In this document: positions 1 to 10,900 of the stretch, in pieces
Numbering within the stretch: the stretch's first letter is position 1
Layout of the letters: every line of letters starts with the position of its first letter
Source of the DNA: Leptodactylus fallax
Lineage: Eukaryota > Chordata > Amphibia > Anura > Leptodactylidae
DNA: 64,000 nucleotides
Direction of reading: 5' to 3'
Assembly (NCBI GenBank): GCA_947044405.1
Contig: CAMRHE010000169.1
Span: forward strand, 1,860,501 to 1,924,500
Notes under the pieces: generated by a model
What the model was told of the DNA's origin: nothing
Databases searched by the model: none
What the model saw: the letters and a program-made list of their open reading frames with translations, nothing else
Translations under genes and position numbers: made by a program

Positions 1-35
1 ATAATAATAGCACCGAAGCGGAGGGGGGCTATTGG

Positions 36-275
36 GCGCATATAATACTGTGTGGGGGCCACTGTGGGGAGTATATAATACTGGGTGGGGGCCACTGTGG
101 GGAGTATATAATACTGAGTGGGGGCCACTGTGGGGAGTATATAATACTGGGTGGGGGCCACTGTGGGGAGTATATAATAATGTGTGGGGGCCACTGTGGG
201 GAGTATATAATACTGTGTGGGGGCCACTGTGGAGCTTATAATACTGTGTGGGGGCCACTGTGGAGTTTATATTCC
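36..275 (+). repeat. Minisatellite array, 33-bp period (hAT cassette)
   Basis: About seven tandem copies of a unit containing GGGGGCCACTGTGG and TATAATACTG. Most spacings are exactly 33 bp and the last units are shorter. The bases before it (1-35) match the AGTATAATAATAG-side sequence found next to the palindrome in the complete hAT copies further along, so this is probably the right part of such a copy cut by the window edge. The period is divisible by three, so it produces spurious repetitive reading frames. Confidence 0.85.
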
Positions 276-287
276 ATACAGTGGCTC

Positions 288-699
288 CTTCATTTTTTTT
301 TTTTATTACGCCGGGGCAGGTGAAAAAAAGCAAAACCAAAAAAAAAAACCCAAAACTTTCTCTCCTGTCCCCAGTGTCTCCCAGCGCGGTTTGGTCCTTC
401 AGTTCTGTTGTTTTCTTCCAGCTGAAGTTCCCCCTGCACATGACTACCTGTGACGTCACGTGACCCCTGAGGCCAATCAGCGGCCTAAGGGAAGGGACCT
501 GGGACGTCACAGCCAGTGAGGACTTCTGGCAAAAGAAGACAGCAGAGCTGCAGGACTGGACCGTGCTGGGAGGACACTGGATACAGGTGAGTATGTTTAG
601 TATTTATTTTTTTTGGGGGGGGGGGGGGGGTAGGGGGGATTCACCTCCCCCGGACTAATTATAAAAAAGAAAAAAATTATACTGGACAACCTCTTTAAA
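288..699. mobile_element. Foldback MITE remnant with splice-donor-like arm
   Basis: The two ends are imperfect inverted copies: poly-T/poly-A stretches next to CCGGGGCAGGTGA on the left and TCACCTCCCCCGG on the right. The right end finishes with GGACAACCTCTTTAA, the terminal motif of the TTAA-target MITEs in this window. The core at 450-520 holds TGACGTCACGTGA and CCAATCA motifs. A perfect consensus 5' splice donor, CAGGTGAGTAT, lies at 584-594 on the plus strand, followed by a G-run at about 614-632. The left boundary is uncertain. Confidence 0.6.
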
Positions 700-732
700 G
701 TGTGGCACATTAGGGGGGCCCTGGGGGGTATA

Positions 733-1151
733 TTAAAGGGATTGTCCAGGCATAATTTGTTATGGTTTATCCTCAGGATAGGCCATAGATACCTGATCTA
801 TACGGGGCTGACCCTGGACCGATCAGCTGTACGGAGCCACTTCTGATGCCTGTACTGTACACAATACAGGGCCAGAAGAAGAGAGTTCTGTCCACTGTAT
901 ATTAGCCGGGCACCTTCACTGTATCTCAGCACTTATTGAAGTCAGTAGGAGCTGAGCTGCAGTGAAGGCGCCGGGCTGTTATACAGCGGATGGAGCTTTC
1001 TGCTTTCGGCCCTGTGTTGTGTACAGAACGGGCTCCGGAAGTGGCTCCGAACAGCTGATGGGACCGTGTGTCAGCCCCCTACCGATCAGGTATTTATGGC
1101 CTATCCTGAGCATAGGCCATAAAAAAGATTAACCCTGGACAACCCCTTTAA
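733..1151. mobile_element. TTAA-flanked MITE, GGGATTGTCCAGG termini
   Basis: TTAA at 733-736 and 1148-1151 brackets inverted termini reading AGGGATTGTCCAGG on the left and CCTGGACAACCCCT on the right. Subterminal inverted copies of ATAGGCCATA lie on both sides. There is no coding capacity. TTAA target choice is typical of piggyBac and Kolobok-type transposases; which one mobilised it cannot be told from this copy. Related fragments occur near 12590-12730, 29046-29220, 38035-38300 and 46790-46985. Confidence 0.7.
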
Positions 1152-1327
1152 TATGCATCACACAGTTTAATGTCCCTCCCCTCACAGGATGTTAGCCTCC
1201 ATCACTGCTCCCACACAATATAATGACCCAATCACTGTTCCCCTAAAGTATGGGGGAACCAGTGAAGAGGCCACTATGTGGGGGGACCAGTGACGTGACC
1301 ATAGAAAAATTTGGCCCAGACAACCCC

Positions 1328-1691
1328 TTAAAAGAGGTTGTCCATAAACTGGAGCGACCACTGTGTTGGCCGCCAGGGAGGTGTAAAAATAAGAAAATTT
1401 AAAAAAAAAAAGCATACTCACCTGTCCCCAGCACCCCGTTGTCCCCTGCCTGTGTCTGTTCGGTCTCATGGCAGCGCCTCATTTCTGGAAATCCTGTACC
1501 TAATTGGTCTTAGCGATCACATGAGGTGCAGGACTCCCAGCAAGGAGTCGCTGACACGAGACTGAATGGACACTGGCAGTGGACAATGGAGCGCCAGGGA
1601 CAAAGTAGTATGCTTTTTAATTTATTTATTTTTTACTTTACACCTCCGGCCAGCAACTTGGGTTGCTCCAATTCCTGGACAACCTCTTTAA
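1328..1691. mobile_element. TTAA-flanked foldback MITE
   Basis: Both arms are inverted relatives of each other over more than 100 bp: AGAGGTTGTCCATAAACTGG on the left and CCTGGACAACCTCT on the right, followed inward by GGAGGTGTAAA and its inverse ACACCTCCGG. The left arm carries a minus-strand splice-donor consensus CAGGTGAGTATGC at about 1413-1424. TTAA is present at both edges. A separate MITE end, GACAACCCCTTAA, abuts it on the left. Confidence 0.65.
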
Positions 1692-2043
1692 AGGATTTAT
1701 CCATCTTTCTAATATTGATGGCCTGTCCTTAGGATAGGCCACCAATATTACATCTGCGATGATACAACAGCCAGGACCTCTGCAGATCAGCTTTTCCAGG
1801 ACAGTGTGGCTACAGGTAAAGGTAGCAATTCTTGGAGCCACGCTGTTCACTTGCCATACAAGGTGTAGCAGTAGGTTTAGGTAGTGCAGTGGTGCACATG
1901 GTATAGTGGTTGAGCAGCATGGCTCCCGACATGTTATTACCTTTAGCCGCCCTGTCTCGGTACCGCTGATCTGCAGGGGTCCTGATGGTGGGCCCCTAGA
2001 AACAATTCCACTGGTGGGCCCTAGACATCCCAGTCGGACACTG
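1692..2043. mobile_element. hAT-type repeat fragment with GTCCGACTGGG end
   Basis: The right edge reads, on the minus strand, CAGTGTCCGACTGGGATG, matching the right terminus of the hAT copy ending at 12180. Inside is a foldback containing CTGCAGATCAGC on one arm and GCTGATCTGCAG on the other. The same repeat recurs at 7750-7882 plus 8724-8900, inside 10901-12180, and around 28600-28790. No left terminus was found. Confidence 0.5.
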
Positions 2044-3671
2044 CATATATTGCACCTTTTTGAGGTCTTTTTCTGCGCTTCGCTTCATTTATTAAGCTAC
2101 TTGTGCCTTTTTTCATGCTGTTATGCTGCTTTCTGCCCTTTTTGGCGAGAAAAGGGGCATGGCCTAAATGGAGATCCTTTTTATACTGTATTTATTACTT
2201 GAGCCTTTTTTAAAAGGGGCACAATAGGCACAAATACACTCCAGTCCATAGGCAGCGTAAAAGAGCCCTGGATAGTAGGAGAGAACAGCTGAAGTGGAGG
2301 AGAAGATGGGATACTGATTGTAGGTCCCTGTAGGGCATATGTTGAGGTCACAGTGAGTGGAGTATCTGGGGACTGCTGAGAAGATGCAGCTGCAGGTTCC
2401 AGTAGTTTGGAACGTGTGGTGCGGCAACATGCCCGCCGGCCATGAGTCACAGTCGGAGAGGACAGAGGAGTCTCCCAAGGGAGAGTAGTCTCACTCCCCA
2501 AAGCAGTGCCTGTGTCAGCGTTGGCAGAGTGCAGGAACGCAGGAGAGTGCCGGCCGGGTCCGAACCAGCATCACTAGCAGAAGATTGTCAGCTGTCTCCC
2601 AGGGGGAGGAATAAATTGAAGATAGGCACATTGGGTGCCTGAACTGGAAGTGAGCCCCCAGGGCTTTCCTTGAGGGAGTTTAAGCCATTTTCAAACACTT
2701 GTGCCTTTTTGCCCAAATAATACTCAAAGTGCACATGGCGCAAAAAAGGTGCATCAAAACTAACTTACATGTGCACAACATTTAACAAGAAGGTGCACCT
2801 ACATCATAAATAAGCACCACAATAAAACTAGTCTAAAAAAAGGCGCAGCTGCGAAAATATGGCCAAAAAAGGGTCAGATGATAAAAAAACCCAAGTGTCC
2901 TTAGTGTTTACAGCTTATTTACTGACTAGATATCTAGCTGCTGTGGGCGATTGACTCAGTCCCTATTTCCAGCCAGCTCTATTTTCTTCACTGTGATTGA
3001 CAGCTAATATCTTGGAATAGTGCACTTAGCTGCTGAGCCCTGATAGAACAGTGCTTGATCAGTGCCTCTATTATCTCTGTATGTATATCTCAAGCACACT
3101 GTTAGCCAGTGCACTGCTGGTCTACACTGTACATTACACAGCCTAAGCCTGTCCTCCAACTTGTCACTGAGACCAGGAAGTGACAGGCAGAGAAAACAGG
3201 ATAGAAGGGGTAACACTGAGATGGCAAAACCCCTTTAAGGGACTATTATTTGTAACAGTGCATTATAAATTACTTGTATAAATCTATTTTACATTATATT
3301 ATAGCCTGAGCAATTTTCTACCAGGTATGAATACTGCTGTAGAGGCCACATAAGTCACAGTGCTTTTGAGATGTGGACTCCAGGCATTAAAACAGGAGGG
3401 TAGCTTTCAATCACAATCCCACCAAACATGATCACATTGATGTACTACAACATTGGAGTCATTACAGAGGCTCTGTATTCAGATTGAAAAACCTGAGGTT
3501 CTTGCTCGTCCATCGCATTTACCCCTCATTTGTATATTTCTAAAAATAACTTTTCAAGGAAATTATACATCTGTTGGGCTATCTAAAAGAATGATGCTGC
3601 TCAGCTCAATTTCCCCTACAATCTATTATTGCTGGTTTGATACTGAATTTCCTGGTGACATACCCGCTTTA
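2044..3671. other. No gene recognised
   Basis: Short reading frames here show no family resemblance. There are repeated AT-rich stretches with TGCGCC/GGCGCA-like words near 2180-2220 and 2700-2880, which may be an old MITE. Nothing firm can be assigned. Confidence 0.5.
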
Positions 3672-3889
3672 GGCTGACGCCCCACGTTGCGAAATCGCAG
3701 CTTTTTTGTTGCAGATTTTGTTGTGGTTTTTTGAGCCAAAGCCAGGTGTGGATTGAGTAGAAGATAGAAGTATAAGAGCTTCCTATATATTTCCCATTCC
3801 TTTTGTAGCCATTCTTGGGTTTGGCTCAAAAAAACATAACAAAATCTGCAACAAAAAAAGCTGTGTTTCTGCAACATGGGGCCTTAGCC
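3672..3889. mobile_element. Harbinger-type foldback MITE with TTA duplication
   Basis: Termini read GGCTGACGCCCCACG on the left and TGGGGCCTTAGCC on the right and are inverted relatives. The flanks are TTA at 3669-3671 and TTA at 3890-3892, a three-base duplication of the TWA type expected for PIF/Harbinger transposases. The arms fold back almost completely: GTTGCAGATTTTGTTG on the left pairs with CAAAATCTGCAAC on the right. Sister copies lie at 40420-40795, 52334-52528 and 62687-62959. Confidence 0.7.
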
Positions 3890-3905
3890 TTAAACATTTT
3901 TGTGC

Positions 3906-4065
3906 TTAAGGATGGGGACCCATGTGGCATAAATGCCGTTGTTTGCCGTGGCTGAAGTGCCGGGGAAAAAAACGCGTCATTTTGCAGTCACAGCAAAGTG
4001 GATGGGATTCTATCAAATCCCATCCCCACTTTGCGTTAAAATACAGACACGTGCCGATTTCCAAT
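3906..4065. mobile_element. Fragment of the GGCTAAGGCCCCACGTGGCG MITE family
   Basis: GGACCCATGTGGCATAAATG followed by AAACGCGTCATTTTGCAGTC and GCAAAGTGGATGGGATTC parallels the left half of the complete element at 40420-40795. The right half and right terminus are missing. Confidence 0.55.
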
Positions 4066-5404
4066 ACCATCGTAGTACAAAGTAGGCCAACCAATAATGG
4101 AGTAATGTTAGACAAAGTGTCTAAAAATGCACAAAACTTATCATCCCACATGAGGCATTTTGGTAAACTGCCACAATTTCTTTCAAAAGCGTCAAATGAA
4201 AGAATAATTAAACAATAAAAACATACTGTAGATTGCCATTGCAATAAACTTACATAACAACCATAGACAGGCAAATATCATGAAAGTTTGGCCTGTGCTT
4301 GCAATACAGCTTAGAACTTAAATATGTTAAACATATTTAAACTGTTAACATCTATTCAATAAAAGGTTTTCTATTTTTTTTTTAAACCAAGCAGGTCTCC
4401 AATTTCTCCTAAAATACCTGGTACGTAACTGGTTAAACTCCTAATTCTGGGGGAAAAAAAGTTGACTGAATTCACCTGCCCTGTGAAGAGGTAAGATCTG
4501 ACCAGCTTTCATTGAAACAAGTTCAGCATGCACACACAACCGTTCAGGCTGTTACTGATTCATTTGACATTTGATAAATGTGTTTGAACACTTGGCTGCT
4601 GGTCCGGGCTTAGCGAGGAATGTACTGTGCGTAATCGGCAGGGAAATTACATTGGTCTCGCACGATGTAAAAGATATCTTGGTCTCATGACACATTTTAC
4701 CATGTTATGTCACATATTCCTGGTCTGTATATAACATAGTCTATGTTCTAGAATACCAGAACAATCAGAAGTCTAATAGAAGCTGGATGAGATTCCATTT
4801 CTGCTAGGCTTATGTGTGTTGGGATAAGAGGGAGTAACTGTGTTTACTCTAGCCTAAAAAGGACTGTGAACTATTATCTAGAACTGTTATCTGAGCTAGA
4901 AGTACACAAGGAAGTTTCCTTTGCTAATGGTTGAACTGGTCTTTAGATAAAACCTTAACTGAATACCTATAGCCCTAATTAATCAACTATTAAATCAGAA
5001 GTTGATAAAGATTGGCTTACTTAAAGATTGAATTAGGCAAGATAACAGGAATGTCAGTTTGGAAAAAGATTTATTGAAGAAGAACAAAAATTTCATTGTA
5101 TAATGTTTATAATTATTACATTATTTACATTCTACAAACCTGCTAAAAAACAGAATTGCAAATTGATGTAGGTTTGGCTTATTTATGCATTTTTTCACAC
5201 ATTGTTGTAAACCCCTTGCTGACATTGTCTGTAACATTAAATATGTCTTCTCAGATCATGGACAGAACCCCTGGCACCTGCCACTTTCCCCAATACTTTC
5301 CCTTTCTTTTAATTGGATGGCTCCTGTTCGACGAGATTGCGGGAGCTATCCAGACTCTATAACAGAAGGCCTTGTGTAGAAGGCTCCCCGTTCTGTCATA
5401 GCAC
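4066..5404. other. No gene or clear repeat recognised
   Basis: AT-rich sequence with no long reading frame, no terminal inverted repeats and no splice-bounded exon that I can support on either strand. Confidence 0.5.
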
Positions 5405-5447
5405 TGTATCTATTGAGGCTTAACTGTAACGAGCCTCAATAGATACA
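5405..5447. repeat. Perfect 16-bp hairpin
   Basis: TGTATCTATTGAGGCT at 5405-5420 is the exact reverse complement of 5432-5447, separated by an 11-base loop. It is not part of a MITE I can recognise. It could be a relic of a small transposon end pair or a small structured RNA; nothing in the sequence decides. Confidence 0.8.
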
Positions 5448-5574
5448 TAAGCATTTTGTAGGCATAGATAGGCAATTGTATTGCACAACAGTCTATGGCA
5501 CAACAATCTGATGATCACATGCTGAAGCACCTAGGAGGGTTAAAAAAAAGGGAAAAAAATAAATACACTATGTC

Positions 5575-5895
5575 GCTAAGTCCCCACCTAGTGGGCCGCA
5601 GCAAAAAAGCGCTGAGGGAAAAACCGTTGAGGCAACACATCGCAGTTTTTCCCACAGCACTTTTCACAGAAAGTAAACCTCTGCGGACTTCCTGTTTCAA
5701 TTATACCTAAAGGGAAACCACTGGCATTTCAATAGGTATAATTGACATGCTGCGATTTCCAAAACCGCAACGGTTTTGGAAATCGCAGCGTGTCTGCTGC
5801 AAATATTTTCCTGCAGTGTCTAGATGGGATTTGCTAGAAGAGACTGTAAAATGCCACATTTTTTTCCACAGGGTTTACGACATGTGCTGCCACGG
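5575..5895. mobile_element. MITE of the GGCTAAGGCCCCACG family, degraded
   Basis: Contains the family's diagnostic internal words: ATTTCCAAAACCG and its inverse CGGTTTTGGAAAT, TATACCTA and TAGGTATAATTGACATG, and GCGGACTTCCTG. Both termini are eroded (CCACCTAGTGGGCCGCAG on the left, TGCCACGGCCTTA on the right). Confidence 0.6.
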
Positions 5896-5899
5896 CCTT

Positions 5900-6100
5900 A
5901 AAAAGTTTTTAAAAATATTTTAAAAAATAAAAAAATACATAAGTTAAAAAAGTTGAAAAAAATAAAAATGGCCAAACTGCTGTCTTTTCATTGCTTCACC
6001 TCCCCAAAAAATTTGAATAAAAAGCAATCAAAAAGTCAGACATTCTTTTTTATGTATAAAAAGTACATAATAACCCACAAAAAAAGGTGCCTCAGGCTAC
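5900..6100. mobile_element. Fragment of AT-rich TTAA element (12822-13629 family)
   Basis: AATAAAAAGCAATCAAAAAG followed by TATAAAAAGTACATAATAAC matches, with differences, the interior of the complete element at 12822-13629. No termini are present. Confidence 0.5.
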
Positions 6101-6109
6101 ATTTAGTGA

Positions 6110-6905
6110 ATATTGCCGTGTGATGTCCGTTTATATTTTTTAAAGGTATTCACACAGCAGCATTAATTTCACTGTCAGTGAATGGGAGCTATTCAGATGA
6201 CTATTATTTTGATGGTCCATTCTTGCGGACCGTCAAAATATAGGTCATGTCCTATTTTTGACTGTTTTCATGGATTCCTCCATTTACTAAAATGTATGGG
6301 GGATACGTGAAAACTAGAGATGAGCAAATCGAAGCTGATGAAGTGGAATTCGATCCAAATTTCAGGAAATCTTCAATTCGCATTGATTCCGGATTTCCGG
6401 ATGTATCGAATCACACAGCTCCGATTGGGGGTTTTAACCCCTTAGATGCCGCTGTCAAACATGACCGCGGCATCCAAGGGGTTCCGCCATGCTACCTGTC
6501 CCCCTTGGCACCCCCTGAGGTGATTAAGAATAAAAAAATACTGATACTCACCTGTCCTGAGCTCAGCATTAACTCCAGAGTCGGTGACTGAGGTCCTGCT
6601 CCCCAGGCTTCACTGCTGGGGCCTGTGATTGGTCAAACATGAACGCGGCATCTCAGGGGTTTTATTATATATTGGTGTCCCAATCGCCCCCCCCCCCCCC
6701 CCCCCGGCAACGCCCTATTAGGGCGGATGTCGGGAAGGGGTTAACGCGATTCGCCGCAAATTGAATCAGATCGAATCGAATTGTTTTGGAAACTCCGGAG
6801 AATCAGTCAAATCGAATTTTTGAAAAATTCACTCATCTCTAGTGAAAACAGGTGCCCCTCAGGTGTAAGTTTTGCACTTCTTTCGAGTGAATTTAGCCTT
6901 ATGCA
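6110..6905. mobile_element. Older MITE interrupted by a hAT insertion
   Basis: The segment 6110-6306 (ATTTCACTGTCAGTGAATGG, GACCGTCAAAATATAGGTCA) resembles 40170-40416. It resumes after the inserted hAT element at about 6850. This is the receiving element of a nested pair. Confidence 0.5.
6315..6841. mobile_element. hAT-type MITE with 8-bp TSD GTGAAAAC
   Basis: Termini TAGAGATGAG and CTCATCTCTA are perfect inverted repeats. The 8 bases GTGAAAAC occur directly on both sides (6307-6314 and 6842-6849), the duplication length of hAT transposases. It is 527 bp with no coding capacity. Inside are inverted GATTCGAT-like words, a long C-run near 6689-6705, a minus-strand donor motif CAGGTGAGTAT near 6541-6551 and a GTGATTGG inverted CCAAT motif near 6625. 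Confidence 0.85.
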
Positions 6906-6939
6906 GCCCCATATTCACAAATAAAAAAAAGAGTTTTTT

Positions 6940-6942
<3 letters not shown>

Positions 6943-7005
<63 letters not shown>
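6943..7005. repeat. (TA)n microsatellite
   Basis: About 30 uninterrupted TA dinucleotides. The Ile-Tyr reading frames predicted across it are artefacts of the repeat. Confidence 0.95.
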
Positions 7006-7008
<3 letters not shown>

Positions 7009-7439
7009 AATACTTATACAAATAATTATGCACACATTTATATATATGTGCTGTATATAGATGTATGCATATGGGTGGATGCTGGAAGGGGCTGCCTGGA
7101 AAAACTCTGACATTCCTACAACCAAGAACTAGAAACCAGAAAGTATTGCATGGACCTGAAAATATGAGGAATGGTAAAAATAGTTCAAACACACATAAAG
7201 ATTCTCAGTTACTGTATGTTTATTCATTAATATGACAAGCATTTCCTGCCTTTGGTCAATTTGCTTAGTCCCAGAAACCCCCTTTAATTATGTCTTAATT
7301 GAATTTATTCATGTTGCACTATTTATTCTTTCACTTGACAATGTAACATTGCTTGAAAAAGGTCCTGCGCCAAAGATACCCCACATTCCCTGTTCTGCGC
7401 CTCATTTGCCACTTTATGCTAATGTGGGTGGAGTGGTCT

Positions 7440-7740
7440 TTTTGGGGATAGATAGGACTTTTTTTAAATGTCATTTTTATGTTTTAAAGTTTTTTTTTTT
7501 TAATATCTGTATAAATGTAGAAAAGAGGAGAGGAAAATGTGTCTATTTTTCAAATTTTTTTCAGTTTTTTTTAGCAAAGTACTACTAAAAAATTTTTAAA
7601 TGGTTTTCCCTCTCCATTTCTGAGATTTTTATATAGATCAGTCATTGGGGACAGGGCTAGAACATGTGATGTGATCGTAGTGGTGTTGCTCTTTTATATT
7701 TTTATTTATTTATTTTTTTTTAACTTGGGCTGATACATCA
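7440..7740. mobile_element. Fragment related to the TTAA element at 19004-19921
   Basis: AAAGTACTACTAAAAAATTT followed by GGTTTTCCCTCTCCATTTC parallels AAAGTGCTACTAAAAAACTT and TTTTTACTCTCCATTACGG in the complete element. Termini are absent. Confidence 0.5.
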
Positions 7741-7890
7741 GTCCCACTTATAGGAGTATACAATCAGTGTCGACATAGCGCGGTTACAGGTAATGCCATG
7801 CTGCTCACCCACCATACGATGTGCGCCACTGCACTACCTAAACCCACCACTACTGGAATTGTTAACATAACATGGCCCATACAACTATAG

Positions 7891-8715
7891 CAGTGGTCGG
7901 CAACCTCCAGCACGCGTGCCAAGAGTGGCACGTGAGGCTTATTTCTCTGGCACAGGCAGCCCAAGTCCTCACCCAGCAGTTTCGATCGGACCAAACATGG
8001 CCGAAATGATACTGCTATTATACTGCGGGGTCTCTTCAGACCCCAGAGTATAATAAGCGGAGGCTCAGGAGAAGTGATAAAACATAAAAAACAATGTTAC
8101 TCACCTTCCCTGTGCTTTGCGGCAGTTCTGTGCTCTGCAAGAGCTTCTGCTTGAAGTAAGAGACCGCTGACAGCGCCTCAGGGGTCACGTCCGACGTCAT
8201 TATGCAGAAGCGCCCGAAGAGAACAGAGCCGCTGCGAAGCACAGGGAAGGTGAGTAACATTGTTTTTTTATGTTTGTCACCTCTCTTGGCCTGAAGAAAC
8301 CCCAACGTATAATAATAGATAGTGAGTGGCAAAAATTATAAATAATTGTAAAAGTTAGAATATTATACTGTTTGGAGAGGCCACTATGGGACATAATACC
8401 GTGTGCAGGGGCCACTATGGGACATATACCATGTGCAGGGGCCACTATGGGATATAATACCGTGTGCAGGGCCACTATGGGATATAATACCGTGTGCAAG
8501 GGCCACTATAGGACATATATTCATTTCTTCTAATCGGAAAGCACAGGTGCCTCCCAGGAAATAGCAGTAAACTCATGCGTCCTAAAGCATCTGGTGGCAG
8601 CGCTTCTGTGTTATGGTTTGTGGTAAATTACTTTAGTTTAGGGGTCGTCAGACTTACAATTATTGATTTTTTAATTAAAATCGGCATGCCGAACAAAAAA
8701 GGTTGCCTACCCCTG
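7891..8715 (+). mobile_element. Non-autonomous hAT element with minisatellite cassette
   Basis: Starts CAGTGGTCGGCAACC and ends GGTTGCCTACCCCTG (inverse CAGGGGTAGGCAACC). The 8-bp duplication AACTATAG is perfect (7883-7890 and 8716-8723). Order inside: palindrome around GGGGTCTCTTCAGACCCC at about 8018-8047; a GC-rich core with TCACGTCCGACGTCA; donor motifs on both arms (minus strand near 8100, plus strand at 8250); a decayed second palindrome; a short array of the CCACTATGGGACATAATACC type; then a right region with CTTCTGTGTTATGGTTTG shared with 29831-31276. No transposase. It landed inside an older repeat seen at 7750-7882 and from 8724. Confidence 0.9.
8370..8515 (+). repeat. Minisatellite array inside hAT 7891-8715
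   Basis: Four to five units of the form GGGGCCACTATGGGACATAA plus TACCGTGTGCA, about 30-32 bp each. It is much shorter than the equivalent array in the sister copy at 30375-30815. Confidence 0.85.
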
Positions 8716-9036
8716 AACTATAGTATCCACAACTGTGGTTATCAACAATATGGTAAGTGAGCAGCGCAGTGCCCGACATGGAAACAATACTGGGAGCTGC
8801 GTGTTCTGGTAAACATCTGATCTGCAGGGTCCTAACAGTCTAAGAGATGAGTGGGGGTCTAACACCCAAGGCCCCTGCTGATCAACTGTTTGAAGCGACC
8901 ATGGTGCTTTTGCGAGTGCCCTCACCCCTTCGCTATTTACATCGCACAGATCTGTTTTATAGTGACTGGGCAATGTAATTATATTCTGTGATAATATCAC
9001 ATTTCTGCTATAAAATAGATGGGGTGTGATGTAAAT

Positions 9037-9475
9037 AATGAAGGGGCCCCATACAGTGTAATATGCTTCACTGTAGCCCACACACAGTGTAATATGCTCC
9101 ACAGTGGCTCCCACACAGTATAATATGCTCCACAGTGACCCCTCACACAGAATAATATGCTCCACAGTGACCCCCCCACCCACACAGTATAATATGCTGC
9201 ACAGTGGCCCACACACAGTATAATGTAGTGCACAGTGGCCCCCACACAGTACAATATAATGCACAGTGGCCCCCACACAGAACAACATGCTCCACAGTGG
9301 TCCCCACATGGTATAATGTGCTCCACATTGGCCCCCACACGGTATAATGTGCTCAACAGTGGCCCCCACATAGTATATGTGCTTTACAGTGGGCCCCCAC
9401 ACATTATAATGTGCTCAACAGTGGCCCCCACACAGTATAATGTGCTCAACAGTGGCCCACACACACTATACAATG
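9037..9475 (-). repeat. Minisatellite array, reverse orientation
   Basis: About 14 units of ACAGTGGCCCCCACACAGTA followed by TAATGTGCTC, roughly 30-33 bp per unit. It is the reverse complement of the arrays at 36-275 and 11290-11535. Unit length varies by deletion within the CCCCC and CACA runs. Confidence 0.9.
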
Positions 9476-10145
9476 CTTCCAGGAGTCCCCCCTTAAGCTG
9501 CTTCAGGTTAACCCCATGAAATTCAATGAATATTTGTGAGGTTCGGCACTCAGATTAGTTTTAGTGCTATTATTATACAATGGGGTTGCCTTAGACCCCA
9601 GAGTATATACTCACCTTGCCTCACCTCTCCTGGGCATCCTCGCTACTTAAAAGCTGTCTCCTGTATTCCTCTTCGGTCTTCTTCTGTGTGTGACTGAAGT
9701 CAGGCCCCTCTGACGTCACTGCTGGGGCCTGTGATTGGGCCTCAGTGGTCACGTGGGACGTGCTGGCGTCATTACGCCAGCGCACCCCACGTGACTGCTG
9801 GGGACCAATCATAGGCCCTAGCAGTGACGTCTGGAATGCGTGACCTCATTTACAGCGTGGAAGAGCCCTGAAGAAGATGATAACATAATACTGGCCCCTT
9901 TCCATTAACAATATGTATAGTGATCGGAGAACCAGGCTTTCCCCGATCACTATCACGGTGCTGCGGGGCCCTGGCCATCTCCAGTGGGCCCCATTAGCAC
10001 TCTGGTCGCAGTTGCACCCCTTGCGACCACAATCGTTACCAGACCTCCACTGCCTATTAAAAAAAAGGGGCTCCGGTAGTACCCACTAAAGACACGGGGC
10101 CCACCAGGGGATTCACCAGTCCCCTGGTGGGCCAGTCCGACCCTG
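9037..10145 (-). mobile_element. Non-autonomous hAT-type element, reverse orientation
   Basis: On the minus strand it begins CAGGGTCGGACTGGCCCACC (right edge at 10145), then a promoter-like core with CACGTG and TGACGTC words (9710-9835), a donor motif near 9610, a decayed palindrome with CAATGGGGTTGCCTTAGACC at about 9580-9600, and the minisatellite. This is the same module order as 10901-12180. The left boundary and TSD were not identified, so the start given is only the edge of the array. Confidence 0.6.
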
Positions 10146-10900
10146 TATACAATGTAGACCTGATCTGGGTTCTATAGGATTCTGTGCAACTGCTAACTTT
10201 GCAAGACTGTGCAGGTACATCCTTGCAAAGTTAATTACCAATCACCCAGACATATAAACTATAAAAGTTGATAATTGTGGCACACCTCAGATAGTCCGTG
10301 TGCCAGAAACTCAAATCTACTCTAGCAAGGGTCACCAAAATCTCCATGCACCAAATTATCAGCCATTCATCTGAATGTCTGGAATATAATGCAACATTTC
10401 TCCTTTCGCAACAGCAAAATGAAAACCCAGAGGGTTAGAAAATCTGGACCCCTAGTGACTAGATGATCAGTTCAGCTTCTATTCAAGGCTAAGGCCCCAC
10501 ATGGCGTCCAGCAGCAAAAAAGCGCTGCGGGAAAAAACGCAATTGGTATGAGTCCATGTGGCACTATAACTGCATCCCCAACCTAAGGCCAGTTGCAGAC
10601 GACCGTGGGTATTTTGCGGAACGCAAACTAGTAATTAGTCTTCAGTTTTTGCGGACAGAGTATAATCAGTTTGTCTTCAGTGTGTCTTCAGTGTTTCTTC
10701 AGCATCAGTGATTTATGTCCGCAAAAACTGACAGAGTGTCTTCTGTGTACCATCAGTGTGTGATCCTAGTTTGCGGATCCACCATAAAAAACACAGGTGA
10801 CATTTAATTATATCCCTAGCTTGTCTATGAAAACGGACGGCCCACTGATGACACACTGAGTACATCAGTGTGCCGTCCTAGATTTTTAGTCTCCCATAGG

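Noticed and set aside
36..275. CRISPR-like array of 33-bp repeats
   Set aside because: Units are contiguous with no unique spacers, and the surrounding DNA is vertebrate.
3906..4274. A 122-residue minus-strand frame with hydrophobic stretches
   Set aside because: It overlaps a MITE fragment and AT-rich flank, has no recognisable domain, and a similarly long plus-strand frame covers the same place.
6859..7192. Minus-strand frames rich in Tyr-Ile
   Set aside because: They are translations of the (TA)n microsatellite.
9467..10153. TATACAAT on both sides as a TSD for the hAT copy ending at 10145
   Set aside because: The left occurrence lies inside a minisatellite unit and is not followed by a hAT terminus, so the match is probably chance.
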